64,000 nt of DNA, from the NCBI GenBank assembly GCA_038049695.1, contig CP142456.1:71881922-71945921 (forward strand), written 5' to 3'. The stretch is from Cinnamomum chago. Lineage: Eukaryota; Streptophyta; Magnoliopsida; Laurales; Lauraceae. The position numbers and the translations under genes are program-made. Positions 24,286 through 34,502 of the stretch are shown piece by piece (the first letter of the stretch is position 1; every line of letters starts with the position of its first letter). The notes below the pieces were generated by a model. That model was given only the letters and a program-made list of their open reading frames with translations. It was not told the DNA's origin and did no database searches.

Positions 24286-25329
24286 TTTTGGCAAATTTAT
24301 CTGAACTCGGCGACACCAAAAGTCAGAATACAGAAAATCAGATTCTAATAAAAATCGAAACCCAAAACAAGAACACTTCATGGCCATGATCCAATCGAGA
24401 AAAGAAAGAGAGGGAAAACAAGAAAAAGAGTAAACTGCTCTCTTTCAAATCAGTTGTAGAGAGAGATAGAGAGATTTAGAAGAGACTTCGGATGAAATAG
24501 TAAGAGAAAGTAAAACCGTTTTTATCATTGAAGAAATGAAAGAGAGAGAATCGGAAGTCATGGTAGCGATGGGGTGCTCTGCAATGATACTCCACAACCA
24601 TGGAAAGGAACGGAAAATGAAAAATGAGAGAGAATAATGAAGGAGTTCTCTGGGACAACAGATAACAAGAGATAACTTGGCTTACGAATGAGGGTTGAAA
24701 TGGGCAAATTAGTTATGAAAATATATGACGTGACATATTAGGGACCTCTCACCAAAATATCTCCAGCTGTCTCTATTATAGACATTAGAGAAAAAGTTGT
24801 TTGACTGGATGCCTTAAAAGACCGTATTCAGGGACTGTTGGCTAATTTACCCTTAAAAAAAAGAAGTAAGTACGGACGTATATTTTAATTTTCTAAAATG
24901 ACATATGTTTTAGTTTGTCCGCACATCAAACTTAAATGTAGTTAGAGTAAAAGTAAATAAAAGCACTTTGGACATTTTATCAAAATAAATGAGGTGATCT
25001 GGTACAAATGTATAATTTGGTAAAACTCGGAAGGAGTATAACTAGGGTATACTAGGATAATATTTGCAGTAGATATTGATGGAAAATGAAACGAAGATAT
25101 GTAGGTTTTAGTTTGTGACTTTGTTAGAACTTTGAATCTTGAGCATTGGAAATGGTAAAAGTAAGAAAGTAAATGAAATCATTTTCAGGTAGTGGCACTA
25201 CCCAGTCAGAATTTCTCCCTCAACCGTTGGGCCTAGGGAGATGATTAAGGATTGATGAGATACGGAAAGGAAGATAGGTGTAAGTGTATTTGGGTAATTT
25301 ACTTGTAAAGTAAATTGAAGTTTGAAAGT

Positions 25330-25991
25330 TACTAGAATGTGATGAATAAGCTAGTCGAATAACCAATGCAGCGGATGTGACCAACCAAACAAGATAGAAC
25401 TAACAAAACTATCTACAAAACAATCACCATAAAAAGGCATACACAAGTTTAACGTGGAAACCATTTCCGGGAGAAAAATCATGATAAAAAAAACCAATCA
25501 CTATTGAACAGTTACAAGATATATATACTCACAGCTCCTTTATCCCAATCAATTAATACGTCGACCTGAAGAGTGTAGTTGTTCTTGTACAACTCCTCAC
25601 TGCTATGACTACTTGCTGCGCACCGCTTCCTACGCTTGATCATCCTTCAACACCTTGAGACCAAGATGCACAATCTTCTACAAAGAAGTAGACGTTTTAA
25701 ACCTTCTAGGGTAGCCTTTCATAACAATCTCTCAATAGTTTTAGAGAATAATTCTCTTTCTTAGATAACTCTTCCTTAGAATAATGAGGGAAGTCGTGAG
25801 TGAGTTTGGATTGAGAGAATCACTCAATATATAACCCCAAATCCATGCATAAGACTCTTAGTGACAATACACTAAGAATATCAAGCATGCTCAAACTCTT
25901 AATAAGAGTCCGGATCCAACTGGGAGCAAGAGTCCTCTTGGGATTTTGGCTCATCCTCTTGAGAACTTGACTTAATAAAGTTAAATGTTCA
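25330..25991 (-). mobile_element. Copia-like LTR remnant, minus strand
   Basis: The segment holds ATGCAGCGG followed by ACACAAGTTTAACGTGGAAACC and a CCGGGAGAAAAA block, a combination I associate with LTRs of plant Copia elements. On the minus strand GGTTATATATTGAGTG (near 25830) is a TATA-like promoter. Ends and TSD were not resolved. No internal domain is present, so it may be a solo or broken LTR. Confidence 0.45.
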
Positions 25992-27060
25992 AATTGGTAG
26001 ATATGGGAAGAAGAAGAGACAAATAAAAACGTATCAGAATTTAAATTTTATCTTATTGACTTTTTGACACTTTATAATGTGAGAAGGTACCTTTTTCTTT
26101 TTGATAAAAAGAAGGGTTTTTTTTTTTTTTTTTTTTTGTGTGTCATTTAGTGGAACCAGATAATAGCTTTTTGACTTAAACAAGAGTAGAGAGATGAATT
26201 TTAAATTTTGGTGCTTTCATGATATAACCCTTCTTCTTTATTGTTACATAAAGTGACCATTAACTTTAATCCACTGTAGAAGTGAATTACCTAAACCGAC
26301 ATACAGTCAGACAGTAAAAACATTTCAACAAAGAAATGATGCCAATTGATACTGAAGTAAAAGCTGCTGTTTCAGTAGACTTATAATATAGTTTCAGGAT
26401 TTAACTTCGGCGTTCGAGAAGAATATTTATGATAGAGATCGTGGTAATAAATGAATTGCTTTGTATCCTTTCCGTTTTTTGGTTGGAGGACTTGAATACA
26501 TTCTGTGATAGGAAAAAGATTACAAGCAAATAAATGCTGTAAAAGTAAGAAAGTAAATAAATGCACTTCGGATATTTTATCAAACTAAAGTAGGTGAGAC
26601 AAAATGGTTTAGCAAACTCACATGTATTTAGGGTCCAACTTGGGTGGGGGCTAAGCTTGAGCACAGATGCCCCTACCCCGAAGTAAACTCAATTTAAGCT
26701 AAGCATGTTTGGACTCTGGGCCCTGGCTCAGGTTTTGGATTTTGAACCCTGAATGAAATTCAACCCAAGCTCGAAATCAGGCCTCAAAATACCTAAATTG
26801 GGCATGAAAACCAGAATCCATACATGCATATATTATAATTTTAAAACTAATATATAAAACATGACTATGTCTCATCTATCATGTGTTATATGCTTATAAA
26901 ATCAGCCAGGCTTGGGCTTGAATTTGGCAATTTAATTTTACACATATGCTCCGGCGGCTCTGGCTCTGGCTCTGGCTCTAGCTTATAATACACATGCAAT
27001 TTAGGTTAGGCTCGAGCTTGATCACAATTCACCCTAGCCTATCTGAGTTGCATTGTTGGA
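25992..27060. other. Intergenic, no gene seen
   Basis: Contains a T19-T20 run (26117-26136) and a short GGCTCT hexamer repeat (about 26953-26979) in a region rich in 'AGGCTTGGGCTTG' phrases, perhaps decayed hAT ends. Confidence 0.45.
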
Positions 27061-27062
27061 GT

Positions 27063-27234
27063 TTGGATCCTCTAAGAATCTCCCCCACGGTGACCGTGAG
27101 TGGACCAATCAAGGTCTGTCATGTCACCACGAGCAACCTGTCATACATTCGGCTAGGGGTTGCCCACGGAGATATGGCGGACCGTGATTGGTCCACTCAC
27201 GGTCACCGTGGGGAAAATCCTTAGATGATCCCAA
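27063..27234. mobile_element. Foldback MITE with about 55-bp inverted ends
   Basis: The left arm reads TTGGATCCTCTAAGAATC then CCCCACGGTGACCGTGAGTG and GACCAATCA. The right arm, reverse-complemented, repeats the same order with few mismatches. The loop is about 55 bases. Total length is near 170 bp and no TSD was identified. Confidence 0.75.
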
Positions 27235-28430
27235 TTCTCAAAGGCATGTCAATGGACTTCCGACTACTCAGCTGCCCTGTCAAGAATATTGGCGATGTTT
27301 TATAAAAATTGTGAAAATATTAAAAAAATCAGAGATGAAAAGAGAATAAAGATGGAAATAATAATAATTAAAGAAATTTGTAATGTTTTTACATGACATC
27401 CAGTATTTATATTCGTTTATTTATTGTTAATTATTAAAAATATCTTTTGAAAAAACTCTCTTCTTGTGAAAATCTCAAAACTTGAAAATATCTCAGCATT
27501 TTCGTGAGACAATAATACATTGAGAATACTATTTGCAACAACGACCCCAACAACTTGACCCAAAAAAACATTGGAACTCTTTTTTAACCCATTTTATAAT
27601 AGGGTCAAGGTCTAATCAAGCTCATACCTGAATACCTGTGCACCCATGCTAAATAAATAGTATGCATATTACAAAAATATATATTAAAATTTTCATATTA
27701 ATATTAAATTGTATGAGTATTCACACAAAATATGCTTGCTACACACCTACATAGTGGAACTTACTATACGAATTGTGATTGTGGTTACCCACTCAGGAGT
27801 TGGTGGAGTGGCATAAGGTGTGTGTTTGTTCTTTATGTCTTGTGTTTGAAATCGCTCCAAATTTATCTAGCATGTGTCTATATGAGTTTAGCGGGTGCCA
27901 CCCACGTCATCAGGTTTGTTTTTATATATACTTGCCATTTTGCTAAGATATGTTGTGTTTTTCACCTATCGGACTCTCGCATGTGAATGGAGAGTATCTT
28001 TCCATTCATGGCGTCCACACAAATGGAATCCTCTTAATTAAAGCAGTAGAGTGAATATTCATATGGCAGTCGCAGTGAAGTTCCATGGGTGAAAATTAAC
28101 GTGTAAATTTAATTGGTAGGGTTCCACCATAGTCCCAACCTGGACCTGACCCCTTTACATTTTCTTTGGTGCATGAGAACTTAGCGTGTTTGGCAATTAA
28201 CTAGTTAAGTGAAAATAAAGTGAATTCAGACAAGAAATGATAAGAAATCATATCATAAGTACATAATTTCAAATTCCCTCCAAATAAAAAAAAAAAAACT
28301 AAAAAAAAACAACCTCCTTTCTCCACTATGAGATAAAAAAACTTCACTTCAGAAAGTCAAAAAGATTTCATACTAAAAAACTAAAAGCAAAACACTATCA
28401 TAACCCCTTATATTTTATTCTCTCTTGATT
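27235..28430. other. Intergenic, no gene seen
   Basis: AT-rich with A runs near 28288-28310. No recognised feature. Confidence 0.5.
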
Positions 28431-28432
28431 CG

Positions 28433-28882
28433 ATGCGTCATCTCACCGTACTTCAATTCACTATATATCCAAATACGCCTCGATCGGGTAAATGCCACTT
28501 TAGAGGAAACCGTCCATTTCATCTTCCAGGGAATAGATTTCCTACCACCCTAGATCGGAAGTGTAGATCCTTGCTACCACAAAACTCAAGCAAAAACGGA
28601 GTAGGAAATGAGGTCGTTTCGTCGCTGCACCACATGCCTCTAGCAAGGTGCCGGAATCCTCTTCTACGGCGAAGTTTGCTGCACAAACAGCTCCGGTCGA
28701 AACTTTTCTCTTCAAAAGTGGCAGGAGCCAGGGTGATCATGCTCCTAGTACCAAAACCTAAATGCAAAGGCTACTCCGATATTCATATTTTTTCTAATGC
28801 AAATGAAGTCGTTCAAGCCATCAAGGATGATGAGGACTATGTTGGCCCAGTGGGTCCAGACCAAGTGGGTTCATGGTCATGA
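28433..28882 (+). CDS. Unrecognised 149-aa ORF
   Basis: I do not recognise this protein. It is one of the longest ORFs outside mobile elements and its base composition is more balanced than the flanks. The middle is rich in Arg, Lys, Leu and Ser (about residues 45-105). The end has an acidic stretch near residues 127-137 with DDEDY. No domain, signal peptide or membrane segment is apparent. No splice structure was worked out, so it may be a decayed gene fragment or chance. Confidence 0.22.
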   Translation: MRHLTVLQFTIYPNTPRSGKCHFRGNRPFHLPGNRFPTTLDRKCRSLLPQNSSKNGVGNEVVSSLHHMPLARCRNPLLRRSLLHKQLRSKLFSSKVAGARVIMLLVPKPKCKGYSDIHIFSNANEVVQAIKDDEDYVGPVGPDQVGSWS

Positions 28883-28884
28883 GT

Positions 28885-30015
28885 ATTTTGGGTACCAAAG
28901 CTCACTTATTTACTAGGAAAGGGTTTCTTGTGGGATAAGAAAGAGAACATTAAATATATGATGCAATGTGTACCCATGAGATACATTGTATATGATACAG
29001 AGAGTGAATCAAGTTTCTTTCCTGTGGACGTAGGCGAGTTTGCCGAACCACGTAATTCTCTTGTGTGTGATTTTCTATTTCTTGTGTGGTTGATTGTTTA
29101 CTCGATAACATTAATTTACGTTTCCGCATACACGCGCACAACATAATAGTCCATTAAGCTATTATTTTAAGCATCACAGTGGAGTCTAAAGCCTTTGCTA
29201 GATTTCAGTTCAGCTTCTTCATTAGAAAGTTTGATTAGGGACATAACTGAGGGGGGCAGGGGTGGCCATGACCCTCCCAGAAAGTTCCGAAAACTGCTTC
29301 TTATCGTACTCGAATTTTATATATTTTTCATATTTTCCCACAAGAATTTTATATTTTTTACATAGTGGCCCCAATAGTAAATTTCTTCGTTTCACGACTG
29401 CCATCGGTTAGTTAACTAAGTTTAGCTTTAGGGGCTAAGTTTGAGTGGTCCGACCATTTAAACTTTGTTTCAGGTTGGTGGTCTAGCCTGATTTCTTCAA
29501 TGATTTTTCTCCTTTCGCTGATTGCTTTGATAAAATCCCCATTTTTTTTCCTAAAACCCAACCCCCTTACATCCCTGTTAAAAAAAAAAAAACCCTAGTT
29601 AACTAGGTGGATATAATTTTACAAGCATCCTAAAAAAGTGATTTTTTTTTTCTTTGGTGAAAGCTAAATAAAGTAATTTTTATGGCAGGATTTCGTGCAG
29701 GGCATTCATCAGGTTGCATTGATAGATGGAGCTTTTTAATCTGACAAAAATAGGCACAATGGCATTTGATAGTTGATACAGTTGTGGCCTACATACATGT
29801 ATGTCATAATTACCCCGTCACCAGTTGTGTTGGATCTACAAAATATTGAATAATTCCAGAGCAGTCCCAGCATACACAGCTAGCCCACAAGATCAATGGC
29901 CAATAAAAAAAATGGTTGATATTAAGTGGCCAGAATTTCAATGGATGATATTAAGAGGTCAAAATTTCTAGGATGGTCAAAATCAAATTTAAAATTGTCA
30001 ATTTCAAACAGTACC

Positions 30016-30057
<42 letters not shown>

Positions 30058-30550
30058 AATGGAAGACGGTTGGATGGGTGCATAAAGATACTGTCCCCTG
30101 TCCTCCTTCAACGCCGGCACCCAATAATTCCTCATAAAAGTAGGATTTAAGCCTCCAGGGGAATCTGCTGCTATCAAGGAGGCAAAGTGGGACCCATGGC
30201 AATCACTGCAATTTGTTTGATTAGAACTCATTGTTAATAGGCAATGGGTGCAATCCAGAGCATCCATCCAACACCACAACACCTGATTTAAACATGTGTG
30301 GCCCACTTTTGATTGATCCTAAACCAACTCATATCACATGCCCCCCACCTAATTGCAAACAACCAACTCATATCACATGCCCCCGACCTAATTGCAAACA
30401 TTAGAACCATTTGAAATTAGGAGACTCTGTGCTCAAGATCTACACTAGTCTCTTCTATGACAAATTGATAAATGACTCTGTAAAAGGCATGTTTGTTTAG
30501 AGGAATTTCCGAGGGAAAATTCAAGTTTTGGGGATTTCTCCTAGCAATAT
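28885..30550. other. Intergenic, no gene seen
   Basis: The stretch 29240-29405 resembles the 'GGGGCCATGGCC' debris left by old plant elements. A 40-bp near-perfect direct repeat (ACCAACTCATATCACATGCC at about 30322 and 30362) is present. Confidence 0.45.
30020..30052. repeat. (TA)16 microsatellite
   Basis: Pure TA run of about 33 bases. Confidence 0.95.
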
Positions 30551-30556
30551 CAGTTG

Positions 30557-32316
30557 TGAAAGCCTAAGGATCCTAATTCTAGAGGGGGTTGAATAGGGTG
30601 AGCTACAAGTTAGTGACAATTTATGACCAATTTTAACTTCTTTAAAATTAACTAGTCACAAGTGATAATTATCAAACAAAATGCGGAAGCTAATAAAAAC
30701 AATCACTACAAAGCATTCACCATCACACAAAGATTTATAGTGGTTTGGCCTCAATGCCTATATCTACTACCGGCTTGTGATCCAACACCCCACCGGATTT
30801 TCACTATTTATGTTTTTCAAAATGCTAAGCATTAACCTTTACAACGATGTTTTCCTAGGCTCAACAACAACCTATCAATGTGCTTTTCTAGGCTAAGCAA
30901 TAACCTTTACAAGATGTTTTTCTAAGGCTAAGCAATAACCTATACAATGGAAAGATTTCTCTTAAAGTAGTGTCTACACAAACACTCAAAGAGATACAAT
31001 TAAAGCTCAATTACAATGCCTCTAAAATAGGCGGATATGAAATTGAAAACCTAACTCACACAAACACTATATGAATGCAAATGTGTATGCTTATGATGTG
31101 TGTGTGTTATAACTTCAATCAAGTTAAAAAGTAAGTTCAATTAATATATGCTCAAAGCATTTAAAAGTTTAAGGCACATAAAAAGATTTTCGATGGAAGT
31201 GAAATGCCAATTACATGTATGAATACAAACTTGTTAAGGAAATGAAAACCAAAGGCTCACAAGTTGTATGAAACTTATTAACTTAAAACATGTGATTCAT
31301 GTACAATGTTGTTTTCAAAACCAAATAAATTTGACCAAGGTTTAAATGAATGAAAATAACAAATAATGTTTCAACCATGAAAATGAATCATGCTATAAAA
31401 GAAATCAAAGATTTTGGCAAAGCATGATTAAAGAAGATTTTAAAATAACTTTGGTTTGAAATCAAGGTGAAGAATCCAATCCAACTTAGATCAAAGATTA
31501 ATTAAAGAGTGGATTCAACACATCATAGTTATAATGCTAATATTCATTTACCAATAATTTAAACAAAGCATATAACATATGATTAATAAAAGTAAAGCTT
31601 ACTTAGAAATTTAACTTCATTGATCCAAGCTTTAACTTCACTTATGACCCCTTGGTCTCTCTTAGTTCATCCCATTTTCTTTGTCTCAAAACACCTCAAG
31701 AGTGGCTCTTGGTTCCTCTTTTTTTCAATCATTTTTCTAAAGGAATGAACTTGCATTTATACTAAAAAATTGAGTTCCTGCGCAACCTGCAACCTTCTCG
31801 GTCGACCTGGCCTTTAACGGTCATAAATCTGACCGTTTGAAAAGAGCTCCAACTGCTCTTTACCCGGTTAACCTGCTGTGTGCTTGGGCAACCGGGTCCA
31901 TGGGCAAGGTCAACCGAGCATACTACAGGTTCACCCGGGCCCAGGGACCAAATTCCCCTAAAATTGCATATTTCAGAGTATTTTCTTGTGGGGACTTTTG
32001 GGCCACTGAATCAAACTTGGAATTGTGATTTAAATCAAATTAAGAGGTTTAAAAAACATGAAACATAAAAAGCCTATAAAGATTTGAAAGATTTAAAACA
32101 TAGGCTAACTTGATTTGATAAAACTTCTTTTCAAATTTAAAATGCATCCAAGTTTAAAATCAAAACATGCATAATTCAATATTTTTACAAGTCTTAAAAA
32201 CAATGCATGTATAAATCAAGATTTCAAGATTTTCTAAATCAATGCTTGTGTGAAAATTCAAATGATGCTAAAATGTTAATGCATCCATCAAATTGCAATA
32301 TACAAAATCCCTAACA
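30557..32316 (-). mobile_element. Copia (SIRE/Maximus-like) solo LTR
   Basis: The element begins TGAAAGCCTAAGG and ends CCCTAACA, TG...CA, with a perfect 5-bp TSD AGTTG at 30552-30556 and 32317-32321. AGAGGGGGTTGAATAGGG near the left end and TAGTGGTTTGGCC..ATGCC at 30739 are characteristic of SIRE-type Copia LTRs. The G-run lies near the LTR's 3' end in these elements, so the sense strand is minus. TATAAATGCAAG on the minus strand near 31760 agrees. No internal sequence remains. Length is 1760 bp. Confidence 0.85.
31795..31945. repeat. GGTCGACC-like cluster in the Copia LTR
   Basis: Within 150 bases are GGTCGACCTGG, CCCGGTTAACC, GGGCAACCGGG, AGGTCAACCGAGCATACTAC and AGGTTCACCCGGG. The phrase GGTCAACCGAGCATACT closely matches GGTCGACCGAGCACACT in the 13793-16969 LTR. 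Confidence 0.75.
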
Positions 32317-32383
32317 AGTTGTTGTCTATGGACTATTTGGAATTCCCTTTTTGGTTATTAAAATCTCAAAACTATCCCTTATG

Positions 32384-32397
32384 AAATGCTGCTTTTG
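32384..32397. repeat. 14-bp TSD, left copy, of the L1-type LINE
   Basis: AAATGCTGCTTTTG occurs here and again at 38240-38253, right after the LINE's A-tail. A long TSD of this kind is the hallmark of target-primed LINE insertion. Confidence 0.92.
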
Positions 32398-32536
32398 AAT
32401 TGTAACTTACAAGTATCATATAGTCCTCAGAGGTTGAAGCATGACCTCGCAGGTCCCTTCTTCCTCTCCAAACCATCTCCTCCAACCCCTGCAACCCAAA
32501 CCTCCAGCATCCTCACACCTCCTCCCTCTCCTCTCA

Positions 32537-32552
32537 CCCCCCCCCCCCCCCC
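32537..32552. repeat. C16 homopolymer in LINE ORF1
   Basis: Sixteen uninterrupted C within the proline-rich part. The complementary strand is a G16 run. Confidence 0.9.
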
Positions 32553-33818
32553 AACCTCCTCTGTCCCAACCCCTGCGTCCCATCCAGCCCTCTCCCCCAA
32601 ACTTTCAAATCCCCCAAGTTCACGCTCACCCTCTCCCAACCCCAATAGCAGGCCACTCTCGGCTTTCCCCCCCTCTTCTAAACCAGCCTCCAGGTCCGAC
32701 CCACCTCCCAGGCCAGATCCAACCCACCAGCCAGGCCCGCCCACCAGACTTTCAAAACTCTCTCCCTCCCGCTTACCCCTCTACGGACTTCCACCCTTTC
32801 CCTAATCTGATTTCAAACCAAAACCTGGATCCATCAACCTTCCCGCCCCTGACCAGCTCAACTACCTTCCTTCAACCTCCTCCCCTTCTCAATCAGCTCC
32901 CTTCTCTACCAGCTCCCCCTCTCAACCAGCCCCCCCTCTCCTTTGCCAACCTCTTCCCAGCCCCACAACCTTCCAATCTCCCTATTTATCCACCAACCAC
33001 CTGGAAAAATGGCAAACCATCCCTCTCCATCCCCCACTCCATGCTCTCCTCTAGCAAGGAATCCTTCTCTTGTGCTGTTATTGGAAAATTTGCAGGCAAG
33101 CGTCATTCTCTTGAATGGATCGAAGCTAAAGCTAGGCTCTGGCCACTCTCCAGACCCTGCCTGGTATCCCTCACCATCAAAGGTAACTTCATCTTCCGAT
33201 TCAACTCTCCTTCAGACAAAGCCCTTATCCTTGGTCTCTCCCCCATGTCTATTAACAAGAGAAAAATCTTCTTCCTTCCCTGGTCCCCTGGTCAAGACGA
33301 ATCAGTCTGGCTATCTTTTGCTCCTGTCTGGGTGAGGCTCTCAGGGCTCCCCTACCACTGCTGGAGCCAACACATCATCTTCTCTCTAGCCAACTCCATC
33401 GGCCAACCCATCAAGTTGGATGATATAACTTCTTCCCAAAGGATTCTTACCTTTGCCAGAGTCTTGGTCAATATAGATCTCTCCAAACCCAAACCTCAAA
33501 CCATCCTAGTAGACCTGCAAGGTGAAAGAGAACTGGGAATCTCTGTTTCCTACGAGCATTGCCCCTGCCCCCTCTGTTTCCAATCTGGGCACCCCCCTCA
33601 ATCTTACCCTTTGGCTATACACTCCAACACTCTCCCCCCAGGCAAAGCCAGCCCAGGCAATGCCAACCCAGCTCTCAGCCCCCCCTGCTCACTCTGACCC
33701 AGCCTCTTTGACCATTAAAGCTATTCCTACCTCCAACCAATCTCTGTCTCAACCCTTTCTTGATCCTAATCCTTACTCTGCCAACCACTCCCCATCCCTT
33801 GAGGAACTACCCTTCCCT

Positions 33819-33834
33819 CCCCCCCCCCCCCCCC
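33819..33834. repeat. C16 homopolymer at an ORF1 frame change
   Basis: Sixteen C. The frame open before it stops just after it, and a different frame is open beyond it, as expected from slippage or a homopolymer sequencing error. Confidence 0.9.
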
Positions 33835-34472
33835 TTAGCTAGTCCCTCTCCAGCTTTTCCGGCCTCCCCTGTCCCCATCCCATCTTCCCAGCCATTGCAT
33901 CTCCAAACCCCTGCTACCTCGCAGGTCTCAATCAAGCCAACCCTCTCCAAGGTCAAGAACTCCTCTCATTCATCGTCCAAGCCTCTCCAGTGCAATCCAT
34001 CCATCAATGAATTGCCTTATGATGTTGTTTATGTCATCTTGGAGAAAACCACACCTCCAACCATTGATACCTCCAATCCTTTTGACATTTTGGAGAATTA
34101 CTCCTTCTGGGATCCTGTTTTTAACCCCAGCATCTATGGTAGTAATCTCCAGGCTTTCTCTAAGGGCACTTCCTCTTCTCCTCCTCCAGGGTTTGAACCC
34201 CACAGCCTCCCAACCCTTGTTAATGTTACCACCCTTGCTCCAACCTCTGCTCCTCCTCTTCTGGCAGCCCCTGTTTCTTCCTCCCTGGCAACCTTTACCC
34301 CTACTACTCTTAGCCCACCCCCTCTAGAATCCCCTAGGCCTCCTGCTGTCCCCAAGTCTCTTAAGAATTCAATGTCTACCCCCCCCCCAAGGCCCCCTCC
34401 CACAGGTAAAGGGAGGCACTCCAGCACCACCACTGGCACTAGCCCAATAACAAGGAGGACTAAGAACAAACG

Positions 34473-34496
34473 CCCCCCCCCCCCCCCCCCCCCCCC
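34473..34496. repeat. C24 homopolymer at the ORF1/ORF2 junction
   Basis: Twenty-four C directly before the overlapping stop and start of ORF1 and ORF2. A C10 run lies at 34379-34388. Confidence 0.9.
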
Positions 34497-34502
34497 AAAT
34501 CC

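Larger units (their letters stand above)
21962..25325. other. Intergenic, no gene seen
   Basis: AT-rich sequence with a (TC)n run and a pair of palindromes (listed separately). ORFs here, including 23750-23959, are short and unrecognised. Confidence 0.5.

Noticed and set aside
32427..32744. Gly-rich 105-aa minus-strand ORF (and similar ones at 34134-34690)
   Set aside because: Shadow of the C-rich proline-coding part of LINE ORF1.
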